From contig JAEWMQ010000050.1 in NCBI GenBank assembly GCA_023393125.1, forward strand, positions 1 through 32,921: a stretch of 32,921 bases of DNA, in the 5' to 3' direction. Positions 16,279 through 25,333 of the stretch are shown here, piece after piece. The notes below the pieces were generated by a model that did no database searches, was not told the origin of the DNA, and saw nothing but the letters and a program-made list of their open reading frames with translations. This DNA is from Bacillota bacterium (GTDB lineage: Bacteria > Bacillota > Clostridia > Lachnospirales > Cellulosilyticaceae). The translations under genes and the position numbers were made by a program. How positions within the stretch are numbered: the stretch's first letter is position 1; every line of letters begins with the position of its first letter.

Positions 16279-17046
16279 ATGGAGTATACCATTAATAAGT
16301 TATCGCAAATTGCCCGTATAAGTACAAGAACCTTACGCTACTATCACGAGATAGGACTCTTAATGCCGGCAAGAGTTAATTCATCAGGTTATCGTATTTA
16401 TGGGGAGAAAGAAGTGGATACCTTGCAGCAAATATTATTTTTTAAGGAACTGGGGTTAGACTTAGAGACGATTAAACAAATTATAACTGCTCCAGATTTT
16501 GATAAGCAAAGAGCTTTATCAGAGCATTTGGATGCCCTCCTAAAAAGACGTGAGCAAATAGATAAGCTTATTCGTAATGTTACCCAAACTATGGGAGCCA
16601 TGAAAGGAGAAATAACCATGACAGACGAGGAAAAATTTGAAGGCTTTAAACAAGAGCTTATAGATGAAAATGAAAAGAAATATGGAAAAGAAATAAGAGA
16701 AAAGTATGGTGATGCAGTAATAGAAGATGCCAATGCAAAACTAAAACAAATGAGTAAAAGCCAATATGAAAATATAGAGGCTCTATCTCAGGAGGTAAAT
16801 ATGGCTATTAAAGCAGCCTTTGAAGCAGGAGATTCAAAAGGTGAGTTAGCCCAAAAGGCTTGTGAACTTCATAAACAATGGATTTGCTACTATTGGCCAG
16901 AAGGAACTTATACAAGGGAAGCTCACATTGCCCTTGCTAAAGGCTATGTTGATGATCCGAGATTTACAGTTTATTATGACAAGATCGCAGTAGGTGCCGC
17001 ACAATTTTTATATGAAGCTATTGCTTATTATTATGGCCAGGAATAA
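16279..17046 (+). CDS. MerR-family regulator with TipAS ligand domain
   Basis: 255 aa transcription activator. Residues 1-70 are the MerR winged helix (YTINKLSQIARISTRTLRYY, then YRIYGEKEVDTLQQI), followed by a coiled dimer helix to ~115. Residues ~135-255 are a TipAS-type domain (QWICYYWPEGTYTREAHIAL), which in TipA, Mta and SkgA binds small hydrophobic or peptide antibiotics. The start ATG 16279 follows AGGAGGTGA at ideal distance; the longer reading from 16255 begins inside the promoter and is rejected. The 19-base promoter spacing suggests it activates its own transcription. No efflux pump is adjacent, so its regulon lies elsewhere or is only itself. Confidence 0.92.
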   Translation: MEYTINKLSQIARISTRTLRYYHEIGLLMPARVNSSGYRIYGEKEVDTLQQILFFKELGLDLETIKQIITAPDFDKQRALSEHLDALLKRREQIDKLIRNVTQTMGAMKGEITMTDEEKFEGFKQELIDENEKKYGKEIREKYGDAVIEDANAKLKQMSKSQYENIEALSQEVNMAIKAAFEAGDSKGELAQKACELHKQWICYYWPEGTYTREAHIALAKGYVDDPRFTVYYDKIAVGAAQFLYEAIAYYYGQE

Positions 17047-17093
17047 GGTGTAAAGTTTAAGTTACTGTACTATTAAGAATATGAAATGTGAGG

Positions 17094-17129
17094 ATGCAAG
17101 TGACTAAATATTAGTCCTTGCATTTTTTT
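17094..17129 (+). terminator. Terminator after the MerR gene
   Basis: ATGCAAG pairs with CTTGCAT around an inner GACTAA/TTAGTC stem, followed by seven T residues. Confidence 0.88.
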
Positions 17130-17419
17130 AATGAAGAAATTTATTTTAAACAAGTAGTAGAATGCTATGTAATTCATAAAAATAAGTTTCAAAGTTCCTA
17201 ATTTCACAAGTCTACCTACCACTAAAACTATGGAGTTAAAACAACAAGATTCTTAAACAATTATATAATGAAGATTTAAATACTATCAAAGTAAATAAAT
17301 ATAGGTATTAGAAGTCTTCTTAATTATTATATTAAATTACTGATACGTTTCAGATTATTCGATATTATCCGTGTAATTATGTTATATAATAAATACAAAC
17401 ATGGAAGAGGGGATAAATT
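17130..17419. other. AT-rich intergenic region
   Basis: No open frame with a ribosome binding site. TATAAT at 17385-17390, 30 bases before the next ATG, is a likely -10 for the gene at 17420, without a good -35. Otherwise I see nothing. Confidence 0.5.
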
Positions 17420-18178
17420 ATGAAAAAATATCAATTATGGATAAGTGCTTTTGTTTTGTTGTTAGGGACATCTATCTATGCACAAGATATAAGTATCTAT
17501 ATGAATAGCAAAATCGTTGAAATGGATGTAACTCCAGAAATCAAGAAGAATACAACGTATGTTCCAATAAGTTTTATTTCAAAAGAATTAGGAGCTGACG
17601 TAAAATGGGAAAATCCAAAGGTTATTATAACCAAATGGAATGATCAGATTGTATATACAATAGGTAATAAAATTGCCTATAAGAATGATATTGAAGTTCA
17701 ATTACTAGAAGCTCCATATACGTCGAACAACCGCACATTCGTTTCATTACGAAGTATAAGTGAGCTTTTAAACTGTAAGGTGAACTATCAAAAAGAGAAT
17801 TACAGGATTGACATTCAGCCTCTTACTGTGGAGGAGCTAATGAAAAAACTGATGCCGTTAGACTATTGCATTGTTGGTGATTGGGTTTATTATGTCACTT
17901 TAGGAGATCAAGAAGGCTTTCATAAGAGGTCATTAGACGGAAAAGAAGATACAATCATTAATGACTTTAGTAAATTGGTGAGTGTAAATGGAAGCACTTC
18001 CGTAACATCAGAATATCATGAAACTTATATCCTTTATAAAGTTCAACAACTAAGGCAGTATGATGCAAATGGTATATTAGAGCCACCTCATCCAGTCTAT
18101 TATTATAAATTAAATTTGTCAGATAACAGTTTGGAGGCAGTAACTCAGACGTATAATCAAGATAATAAGAGTGAGTAA
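17420..18178 (+). CDS. Exported copper-amine-oxidase-like (stalk domain) protein
   Basis: 252 aa with signal peptide (hydrophobic AFVLLLGTSI, cleavage probably after YAQ at ~22). Residues ~23-135 are two copper amine oxidase N-terminal-like repeats (TTYVPISFISKELGADVKW, RTFVSLRSISELLNCKVNY). The remaining ~115 residues include WVYYVTLGDQEGFHKRSLDG, which resembles a single blade of DUF5050-type beta-propeller repeats; here only one or so is present, so the protein may be short for this architecture. No catalytic residues are seen. Likely secreted or wall-associated. GAGGGG precedes the ATG; monocistronic. Confidence 0.82.
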   Translation: MKKYQLWISAFVLLLGTSIYAQDISIYMNSKIVEMDVTPEIKKNTTYVPISFISKELGADVKWENPKVIITKWNDQIVYTIGNKIAYKNDIEVQLLEAPYTSNNRTFVSLRSISELLNCKVNYQKENYRIDIQPLTVEELMKKLMPLDYCIVGDWVYYVTLGDQEGFHKRSLDGKEDTIINDFSKLVSVNGSTSVTSEYHETYILYKVQQLRQYDANGILEPPHPVYYYKLNLSDNSLEAVTQTYNQDNKSE

Positions 18179-18184
18179 ATCATT

Positions 18185-18228
18185 AAAACCAAACATTAGA
18201 GGTTAAGTCCTTGGTGTTTGGTTTTTTT
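18185..18228 (+). terminator. Terminator after the stalk-domain gene
   Basis: AAACCAAACA pairs with TGTTTGGTTT, followed by a T-run; the loop contains a CCTTGG segment. Confidence 0.88.
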
Positions 18229-18311
18229 GTTAAATCTATTATAGCAATTTCACTCTCATTTAAATGGAATATATAATACTTATAAAAGTTTTTATAGGAA
18301 GTTTAATAATC

Positions 18312-18320
18312 TGCTATAAT
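18312..18320 (+). promoter_or_regulatory. Extended -10 promoter of the SNF2 helicase gene
   Basis: TGCTATAAT is a perfect extended -10 element, 80 bases before the ATG. The -35 position (TTATAG) is weak, as is common with extended -10 promoters. Confidence 0.6.
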
Positions 18321-18399
18321 AAAAGGGTTAGTTATTAATAGAATATGATTATGCTTTGTATAGAGATTAGTTCAGGTCAGAAATAAGGAGTTTATAGGA

Positions 18400-21300
18400 A
18401 TGAAGATAACCTTAAGGGAAATTAAAGATGTAGCGAGTAGCTACAAGGCCTATGAAGATGGCCTTAACTATTTTAAAGAAGGAAAAGTAGAAAAGATTCA
18501 TTTAAAACAAGATGAAGATTATATAGAAATGATGTCCTCTGTTCATGGAGCTACGGGAGATTACCAGACAAGAGTGGAACTCTACAATGAACGTTTGGCC
18601 TGGTGTGAATGTAATTGTTTACCTAGCTTCCAAGAAGAGGGCGCTTGTAAGCATGTAGAAGCGATGTTACTTAAATACTATCACGAGGTCATGCCGGATA
18701 TCAGGCGTAACATTAAAGGGGAGCGCTATTCACAAAATGCATTAAACTATTATGAAGATCAAGTCATTAAAGAACAGGATCTAGAGCTTGGGGAAGATGA
18801 GAAGATTAATGCGCATATTAAACTTATTGATGAAGGAGCAGGAAGCTTCTTCCTTGGTCTTAGCGTGGGGGCTAATAAATTTTATGTCGTTAAAGACTTA
18901 TATGAGTTTGCTGAACATATGTTACAAGGCAATCGTGTTGTGTATGGGAAAAATTTAGATTTTATACATGACTTGAGTGTGTTCGATGAGGCAGCAAAGC
19001 CTGTTGTTCAGTTTATAGTAGACAAAACGCAAGAGTATCTAGATATCTTAAGACAGGTAGGGATGTATAGAGGATTCACTAAAGCTGATCGAAAAACATT
19101 GCCGTTAGGGCCGAAAGCCTTTGATGAGTTTTTTGATTTAGTAAAAGGGAAAAATATAGAAGTGGAGAATGGAAAAGAAACAAGAGAAGTTCTTTTTGCA
19201 GAAGGAAATCCTAGATTTGAATTCAAAATTGAAGGGGAAAGTGGTTACTACGAATTAAGTACATCCTTAGCAGAGTACGAACCAATAGCTTTCTCCAGAT
19301 ATAAATATATTTTGCTTAAAGATAGGCTCCTTCGTCTAGATAAGAGCTTTGGCAATGATGTATTTCCACTTCTTAAATATATGTATGAAGCGAGAAATAT
19401 TCATGGAAACAAGCAATTAGACTTTAGTGAGACCCTTATTAAGCGTTTCATCCTTTCCAGCTTATCTAAAATAGAAAAACATGTACCAGTAGTGATGAAC
19501 GAAGATATTAAAACCACAATCACACCAGAACATGTGCATGTTAAAACCTTTCTAGACTTAGATGGAGAAGGGAATATTATAGGAGATATTCAGTTTCAAT
19601 ACAAAGGTTTTATTTTTAACCCCTATAAAAAATTGGATGAATCTGAGACTAGACAACTTGAGCAAATTGCCAGAGATACACCTAATGAATATCGTGTGAG
19701 CAATATCTTAAAGTATTATAATTTCCGTACAAAAAATGGAGGTCTTCATTTAAGTGACGAAGAAGATATTTATGCCTTTGTTCGCACAGGTATTAATGAA
19801 CTAATGGAATTAGGTGAAGTTCATGTAACAGAAAGGTTAAGACATATTAATCTTGTAAAAAGTCCGGTGGGAAGTATTGGCCTTCGTATCGAGAATAATA
19901 TGTTAAAGGTAGAGTTGAAGGATGTGAATATGCCACTAGAGGAAATGGCAGCTATCTTAAATGCTTATAAAATGAAAAATAAATATTATCGTTTAAGGGA
20001 CGGTTCTTTCCTAGATATTGCAGGAGGAACAACGATTGGTGATTTAGCTAATATTGTAGATGGACTAGGCATGAAAGAAAGTGATTTAGCAGAAGGAGAA
20101 GCAACCTTGCCTAAATACAGAGCCTTATATTTAGATCAAGTATTAAGGCAAAGTGAAGGGATTGAGGTTAGCAGAGATAAATACTTTAAACAAATCATTA
20201 GAGATGTAAAAAACGTAGAGGATGCAGATTATGAAGTACCTAAATCTCTTAAAGCTAATCTAAGAACTTATCAAAAAACGGGCTATAGATGGTTAAGAAC
20301 TATGGCAGACTATGGGTTTGGTGGGATACTGGCTGATGATATGGGACTTGGAAAAACCCTACAAATGATAGCACTTATATTAGCAGAAAAAGAAGAAACT
20401 GAAACATTAAGGCAAAATCAGTCGGCAATTCAAATGGATGATGAAATACAAATCAATCCTGTAGCACCTGAGAAGTGTTCTAGTAAGCCATCATTAGTTA
20501 TTTGTCCGACTTCATTAGTCCTTAATTGGCAGGTAGAGCTAGCACGTTTTGCACCCTCTTTGAAAGTACTCGTTATAATGGGGACGGTTCTTGAGCGTAA
20601 AACAATCTTGGAGCAAATAGCAGACCATGATGTGGTCATTACTTCTTATGAACTTCTAAAAAGAGATATTGACTCTTATGAAGAGATTCACTTTAGATAT
20701 TGTATTGCTGATGAAGCACAATATATTAAAAATGCTAATACCCTTAGTGCTAAAGCATTAAAGCTTCTTAAGAGTGAAGTGAGATTTGCTTTAACAGGTA
20801 CACCAATAGAAAATTCACTAGCAGAGCTTTGGAGTATTTTTGATTTCATTATGCCAGAGTATCTATTTGGTTATGCTGAATTTAGACGTCACTATGAAAT
20901 GCCTATTGTAAAAAGCCAAGATGAAGTAGTGACAGCAAGGCTTAAAAAGCTTATTGCACCTTTTATTATGAGAAGGCTCAAGAAAGATGTACTAAAGGAA
21001 CTTCCTGATAAAACAGAAACGGTTATTTACAATACCATGGAAGAAGAGCAGCAAAAGCTATATACAGCTCACCTAGCCTTAGCAAAGCAAGAGATGGAAG
21101 AAGCACTTAAGGCTAAAGGAGTAGGGGCTAGCCACATTAAAATGCTGACACTCCTTACTAGACTACGCCAACTTTGTTGCCATCCTTCTATGTATCTTCA
21201 AGATTATACAGAAACAAGTGGTAAGCTAGAACAATGCATGGAAATTGTTAAAGATAGTATAGAAGCAGGACATAAGATTCTTTTATTCTCCCAGTTCACC

Positions 21301-21732
21301 ACAATGCTAGACATCTTAAGTAATCGTCTATATAGTGAAGGGATAGAACACTTTATGCTTACTGGTTCTACCAAAGCGGAAGAAAGAATGAGATTGGTTA
21401 GTGAATTTAATGCTTCAGATATCCCGGTGTTTCTTATTTCTCTTAAAGCAGGAGGGACAGGTCTCAATCTAACAGGTGCAGATGTGGTTATTCATTATGA
21501 TCCTTGGTGGAATCTTTCTAGTCAAAATCAAGCCACAGATAGAGCTTATCGCATCGGGCAGAAAAATAAAGTACAAGTATTCCAAATGATTACGAAGAAT
21601 TCTATAGAGGAAAAGATAAAAGAACTTCAAGATAAGAAAATCGGTCTTACAGAGAGTGTATTGCAAGAAGGAGAAGCCTTCATTAGCAAAATGTCAGAAG
21701 AAGAGATTAAAGCACTATTTAGTGAGCAATAA
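18400..21732 (+). CDS. SNF2-family DEAD/DEAH helicase with SWIM zinc finger
   Basis: 1110 aa. A SWIM-type zinc finger lies at residues ~69-85 (CECNC then CKH: C71, C73, C83, H85). The middle (~100-580) matches the bacterial SNF2-associated region by position. The helicase core follows: Walker A GLGKT with K652, the DEAQ box at 771-774, TGTPIENS, and motif VI RAYRIGQ from R1048. It should be a double-stranded DNA translocase acting on DNA-bound proteins (RapA/HepA-like), ATP-dependent and cytosolic; bacterial relatives are mostly uncharacterised. AAGGAG nine bases upstream of the ATG supports the start. Full length, no frameshift. Monocistronic with its own extended -10. Confidence 0.95.
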   Translation: MKITLREIKDVASSYKAYEDGLNYFKEGKVEKIHLKQDEDYIEMMSSVHGATGDYQTRVELYNERLAWCECNCLPSFQEEGACKHVEAMLLKYYHEVMPDIRRNIKGERYSQNALNYYEDQVIKEQDLELGEDEKINAHIKLIDEGAGSFFLGLSVGANKFYVVKDLYEFAEHMLQGNRVVYGKNLDFIHDLSVFDEAAKPVVQFIVDKTQEYLDILRQVGMYRGFTKADRKTLPLGPKAFDEFFDLVKGKNIEVENGKETREVLFAEGNPRFEFKIEGESGYYELSTSLAEYEPIAFSRYKYILLKDRLLRLDKSFGNDVFPLLKYMYEARNIHGNKQLDFSETLIKRFILSSLSKIEKHVPVVMNEDIKTTITPEHVHVKTFLDLDGEGNIIGDIQFQYKGFIFNPYKKLDESETRQLEQIARDTPNEYRVSNILKYYNFRTKNGGLHLSDEEDIYAFVRTGINELMELGEVHVTERLRHINLVKSPVGSIGLRIENNMLKVELKDVNMPLEEMAAILNAYKMKNKYYRLRDGSFLDIAGGTTIGDLANIVDGLGMKESDLAEGEATLPKYRALYLDQVLRQSEGIEVSRDKYFKQIIRDVKNVEDADYEVPKSLKANLRTYQKTGYRWLRTMADYGFGGILADDMGLGKTLQMIALILAEKEETETLRQNQSAIQMDDEIQINPVAPEKCSSKPSLVICPTSLVLNWQVELARFAPSLKVLVIMGTVLERKTILEQIADHDVVITSYELLKRDIDSYEEIHFRYCIADEAQYIKNANTLSAKALKLLKSEVRFALTGTPIENSLAELWSIFDFIMPEYLFGYAEFRRHYEMPIVKSQDEVVTARLKKLIAPFIMRRLKKDVLKELPDKTETVIYNTMEEEQQKLYTAHLALAKQEMEEALKAKGVGASHIKMLTLLTRLRQLCCHPSMYLQDYTETSGKLEQCMEIVKDSIEAGHKILLFSQFTTMLDILSNRLYSEGIEHFMLTGSTKAEERMRLVSEFNASDIPVFLISLKAGGTGLNLTGADVVIHYDPWWNLSSQNQATDRAYRIGQKNKVQVFQMITKNSIEEKIKELQDKKIGLTESVLQEGEAFISKMSEEEIKALFSEQ

Positions 21733-21767
21733 AGCTTGAAGGATTATGCAGCTAAAATAAATGGAAA

Positions 21768-21789
21768 ATATGACAGCTACATGTCATAT
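21768..21789. other. Short inverted repeat between the SNF2 and reductase genes
   Basis: ATATGACA-GCTACA-TGTCATAT, a perfect 8-bp stem. No proper T-run follows. It ends just before GGGTATAATATAC, a likely -10 for the reductase gene at 21860, so an operator is as likely as a weak terminator. Confidence 0.5.
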
Positions 21790-21859
21790 TCGATGGGTAT
21801 AATATACAATGAACTTATAATGTTTTAACTACAACAAAGAAGAAAGTTAGAGGAAAAGC

Positions 21860-22384
21860 ATGAGTAGAAAAGTTATTTTATACATTGCCACAAGTATAGA
21901 TGGATATATCGCCAGAAGTAATGGAGAAGTAGATTGGCTAGAGGGAGATGGTAGTAATCCAAATGCAGATGGTGGATATGAAGCTTTTTATAATACTATT
22001 GATACTGTTATTATGGGGAATACAACTTATAAACAAATTATGGGTTGGGGTGAATACCCTTATAAAGGAACTAAGGGATATGTTTATACAAAAAATAAGC
22101 AAGATCATAATGAAGATGTTATTTTTACTTCACAAGACCCAGCTGATTTAATTAAAACTCTAAAGCAAGAAGGAGGAAAAGATATTTGGGTGATTGGTGG
22201 TACTGAAATAGTAGATTTGTTTGTAAAAGCAGATTTAATAGATGAGTATATTATTACTATTGCACCTGTTATCTTAGGGGAAGGAATTCCTTTGTTTAAA
22301 GGAAATAATCCAGAAATAAGATTGGTTTTAAAAGAAGGTAGTACTTTTAATGGTTTTACACAAGGTCATTATATTAGAAAATAA
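21860..22384 (+). CDS. Dihydrofolate reductase family protein (RibD C-terminal domain)
   Basis: 174 aa single-domain protein of the RibD_C/DHFR-like fold. The N-terminus KVILYIATSIDGYIAR is the classic NADPH-fold start; TVIMGNTTYKQIMGW, DIWVIGGTEI and DEYIITIAPVILGEGIPLF are the other family blocks. It probably uses NAD(P)H to reduce a small substrate; these stand-alone proteins are related to YwjB/YyaP and are not proven dihydrofolate reductases. No deaminase domain, so not a full RibD. AGAGGA before the ATG. No partner gene is adjacent. Confidence 0.9.
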   Translation: MSRKVILYIATSIDGYIARSNGEVDWLEGDGSNPNADGGYEAFYNTIDTVIMGNTTYKQIMGWGEYPYKGTKGYVYTKNKQDHNEDVIFTSQDPADLIKTLKQEGGKDIWVIGGTEIVDLFVKADLIDEYIITIAPVILGEGIPLFKGNNPEIRLVLKEGSTFNGFTQGHYIRK

Positions 22385-22488
22385 ATGACTTCAATAATTA
22401 AAAGTTATCTGATATACAAAGAAAAGGCTTAAAGAAAAGTAAGAATTAAATATAGGTAAGGTGAATAACCTTAGGGAAAGCTAAAAAT

Positions 22489-22532
22489 AAAAGGAGTGTT
22501 GCAAAATGAGTTAATTATGCAATGCTCCTTTT
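22489..22532 (+). terminator. Terminator after the reductase gene
   Basis: AAAAGGAGTGTTGCA pairs with TGCAATGCTCCTTTT (two G-T pairs). The rest of the gap 22385-22846 is AT-rich and I see no gene in it. Confidence 0.78.
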
Positions 22533-22846
22533 CCGTTAAAAACTAGCAACAATATACTAATGAATCACTGGTTTTTGGATATAAAAAAGATATAATAAAT
22601 TGAAAAAAAGGAAATATATTGAAAAAGAGCAGGAAATAATATAGACTATATTAAAACTATGAAAATATAAACTATTCAATTAATTGTTTTGGGAGATATG
22701 TGATTATATAAGCCAGTTTGTACATCGATCATCTACTTTTAGAGAACAAGAAAAGTAGGAGCAATTATTTCATTTAACGGATTAACATTGAAGTAATAAC
22801 ATGAGTTTATTACACAGTTAATAATAAATAAGAAAAGGGGAAGACA

Positions 22847-24217
22847 ATGACAAGATTACAAGTAAAGAAAAGTATATATGCCTGGCTATTATGTTTAATT
22901 ATGATAGTAACCGCTGTTATACCTACCTATGGAAATGAGCCACAAGTACCTCAAGTTAGTAAGTGGTCTGTATGGACCCTCAATGAGGGAGAGAATTATC
23001 ATATTTTTCCTATGGAATGGTACTATGATAGCTTTCAAGAAGAAATTACAGCTGAGAGGCTAGATGTTCTTTTACAGGGAGTTGATAATAAGTTTGCTTC
23101 TTTGGGACTAGAAGCTAAAAAGAATTATACAAAGAAGCCAATTAAAGCTGTACTAACAAGAAGAGGAGTTGTTGAAGCACTTTTTACTACTTTGGAGAAG
23201 TATGAAGGTATAGGGAGTAGTAGTGGTGTAGATTACTTTAGGCAGCAGGGCCTTTTATCAGGGACAAAGCAAGGATTAGAATTAGATAATATATGTACAA
23301 CAGAACAAGCTGTAGTATTAGCAATAAGATTTGTAGAACATACATACAAAGAGTTAGATGCTGGGGCAAAAGGTTTTGCTTGGCAAGTAAAAAAAGGTGG
23401 TAATACTGTTTATCTATTAGGCTCTATCCATGTAGGTACATCAGATATGTATCCACTTAATAATGCTTTAAAAGAAGCGTTTAGTAAGGCTGACACCCTT
23501 GTAGTAGAAGCTAATATACTTGCTCAAAATGAGCAAATGAACCAATTTATACAGATGGCAATGTATGCTGATGGAACAACTATTAAAGATCATATTTCCA
23601 AAGAAACTTATGATAAGCTAGTAAAAGTACTTGCTGCTTTTAAGCTTCCTGAAAATCAAATGGGTCAATTTAAGCCATGGAGCATTGCCAATGATTTAAA
23701 TTCAATTAGTAACAGTCAGAGCGGAACCATAGAAGGTGCACAAGAAGCTGCAATACAGGGTGTAGATATGTACTTTTTACTAAGGGGTATGGGTGAAGAT
23801 AAAAGTACTGTGGAATTAGAAGGGCTCATCTACCAAGGGCAGCTTTTTGATAATTTATCAGCAGAATATCAGGAAGATTATTTAAATGCAGTGATTGATA
23901 ATATTTTAAATCCAGCAACGGAGGAAGAAATAAGCGAAGTAGATTTAATAGCTGAGTGGCAACAGGATTGGATTGCAGGAGATGTAGAAGGTTTTAAAGC
24001 TAGTTATGCGAAACTTATGGAAGGGGATAGCGATGAGCTATCAGAAATGTTATTTGGCGTAAGAGATAAAGATATGGCAGAAAAAATAGTAAAGATGTTA
24101 GAACGAGAAGGGGAAAATACATGCTTTGTAGTAGTAGGAGCAGGACACTTTACTGTAGCGGGTACTGTATTAGATCAACTTAAAGAAAAAGGATATGAAG
24201 TAAAAACATTTTATTAA
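22847..24217 (+). CDS. Secreted TraB/GumN-family protein with SLH-like N-terminal region
   Basis: 456 aa. A signal peptide covers residues 1-30 (LLCLIMIVTAVIPTYG). Residues ~60-170 resemble S-layer-homology-type repeats (VLTRRGVVEALFTTL, VDYFRQQGLLSG, ICTTEQAVVLAIRF), suggesting cell-wall attachment. From ~175 to the end is a TraB/GumN domain: GSIH with H195, VVEANI, and the closing GAGHFTV, the conserved residues proposed to bind metal in the Tiki/TraB superfamily, whose eukaryotic members are proteases. The bacterial function is unproven. AAGGGGA precedes the ATG. Monocistronic. Confidence 0.87.
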   Translation: MTRLQVKKSIYAWLLCLIMIVTAVIPTYGNEPQVPQVSKWSVWTLNEGENYHIFPMEWYYDSFQEEITAERLDVLLQGVDNKFASLGLEAKKNYTKKPIKAVLTRRGVVEALFTTLEKYEGIGSSSGVDYFRQQGLLSGTKQGLELDNICTTEQAVVLAIRFVEHTYKELDAGAKGFAWQVKKGGNTVYLLGSIHVGTSDMYPLNNALKEAFSKADTLVVEANILAQNEQMNQFIQMAMYADGTTIKDHISKETYDKLVKVLAAFKLPENQMGQFKPWSIANDLNSISNSQSGTIEGAQEAAIQGVDMYFLLRGMGEDKSTVELEGLIYQGQLFDNLSAEYQEDYLNAVIDNILNPATEEEISEVDLIAEWQQDWIAGDVEGFKASYAKLMEGDSDELSEMLFGVRDKDMAEKIVKMLEREGENTCFVVVGAGHFTVAGTVLDQLKEKGYEVKTFY

Positions 24218-24385
24218 TAGATATAGAATCAAAATTTACATAGTTAATAAAGATAACAAGAAGAATTACAAGTAAGAGATGTATAGATATATGTATAACA
24301 AAAAGAGAAGTTATCCCGTGGAGAAATCGGATTACTGGGGATAAGTCACTATTAAATCATGTTTAATGTAGATAAGTTTAGTTGT

Positions 24386-24433
24386 AAAAGGGAGCTATGT
24401 ATTCAAATGATTTGAGTACATAGCTCCCTTTTT
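24386..24433. terminator. Bidirectional terminator between convergent genes
   Basis: AAAAGGGAGCTATGTA (24386-24401) pairs perfectly with TACATAGCTCCCTTTT, with an inner TCAAAT/ATTTGA stem. Serves the TraB gene (+) and probably the ECF operon (-). Confidence 0.88.
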
Positions 24434-24502
24434 ATGAAAATCATATTGTGCTAGTAAGATAAAATTTACAACTAATTAGCATAGGTGGTTAAAACATAGC
24501 AT

Positions 24503-25333
24503 TTATACTAAAGGATTATAGAAGCGGCTACCATTTCTCATAGTAATCCATAGAGAAGCTATAAATAGTAGAACGACTACTACGATAGCCATATAATCTC
24601 TTTTAGCAAAAGGTCTACTACTATACCAAGTACGTTTCTTATGAATCCCAAAGGAACGAAGTTCCATAGCACAGCTAATGGTTTCAATTCGTTCTAAACT
24701 ACTAAAAATAAGTGGAATCAAAATAGTACTCATGTTTTTAATACGTTTTGTTAGTTTTTCTTTACGAGATAAATCTACTCCTCTTGCTTGCTGTGCAAAG
24801 GAAATTTCCATATAATCTCTTTGGACATCTGGAATATATCTTAAGGCAATGGCTACGGCATAAGAAAGTTTATAGCTTACTCCAATGCGATTTAAAGAAG
24901 CAGCAAATTCACTTGGGTGAGTAGCCACAATGAATAATAAAGCAATTGGAATAACTGCAAAATACTTAAGTGTTACATTGAGCTGATAAAATAATTGTTC
25001 TACAGTTACAGTATAAGGCCCAGCTATTTTAAATAGTACGGTGGTACTACCATAAATCTTACATCCTTCCATAGGTGAAAAAATAAAAATAGCAACATTA
25101 TTAATCAATAGAAAGACTAAGATAAAGTAAACAACAAAAGCCACTTCCTTAAATTTAATCTGAGATACTTTAAAACAAATTAAACTCATTACAAGTAAAA
25201 CAGCTAATACTCTTGTATCATAAGTGAGCATAGCAGTTAGGGAGCAGAAGATTAAGCAGATTAATTTAGTTGCTCCAGTCAAACGATGAATAGGGGAATC
25301 TGCCTCAAGATATCCGAGTGTTACATTTGGCAT
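24503..25333 (-). CDS. ecfT: ECF transporter transmembrane component (EcfT)
   Basis: 276 aa integral membrane protein, CbiQ/EcfT family. Hydrophobic segments lie near 23-50, 65-85, 122-137 and 150-165, and another at the C-terminus (~242-262). The two cytoplasmic coupling motifs that dock on the ATPases are visible: QARG at 182-185 and ELRSFG at 224-229. Its start overlaps the end of the ATPase gene by 13 bases, so it is the third gene of the S-ATPase-T operon behind the SAM riboswitch. In the Rodionov classification this would be the T component of the methionine-regulated (Mts) ECF system; that assignment rests on the riboswitch and gene order. Confidence 0.93.
   Translation of the reverse strand: MPNVTLGYLEADSPIHRLTGATKLICLIFCSLTAMLTYDTRVLAVLLVMSLICFKVSQIKFKEVAFVVYFILVFLLINNVAIFIFSPMEGCKIYGSTTVLFKIAGPYTVTVEQLFYQLNVTLKYFAVIPIALLFIVATHPSEFAASLNRIGVSYKLSYAVAIALRYIPDVQRDYMEISFAQQARGVDLSRKEKLTKRIKNMSTILIPLIFSSLERIETISCAMELRSFGIHKKRTWYSSRPFAKRDYMAIVVVVLLFIASLWITMRNGSRFYNPLV

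Noticed and set aside
24310..24348. Possible riboswitch or hairpin (GTTATCCC ... GGGGATAAGT)
   Set aside because: Only an 8-bp pairing with a long loop, located downstream of both convergent genes; no known aptamer blocks.
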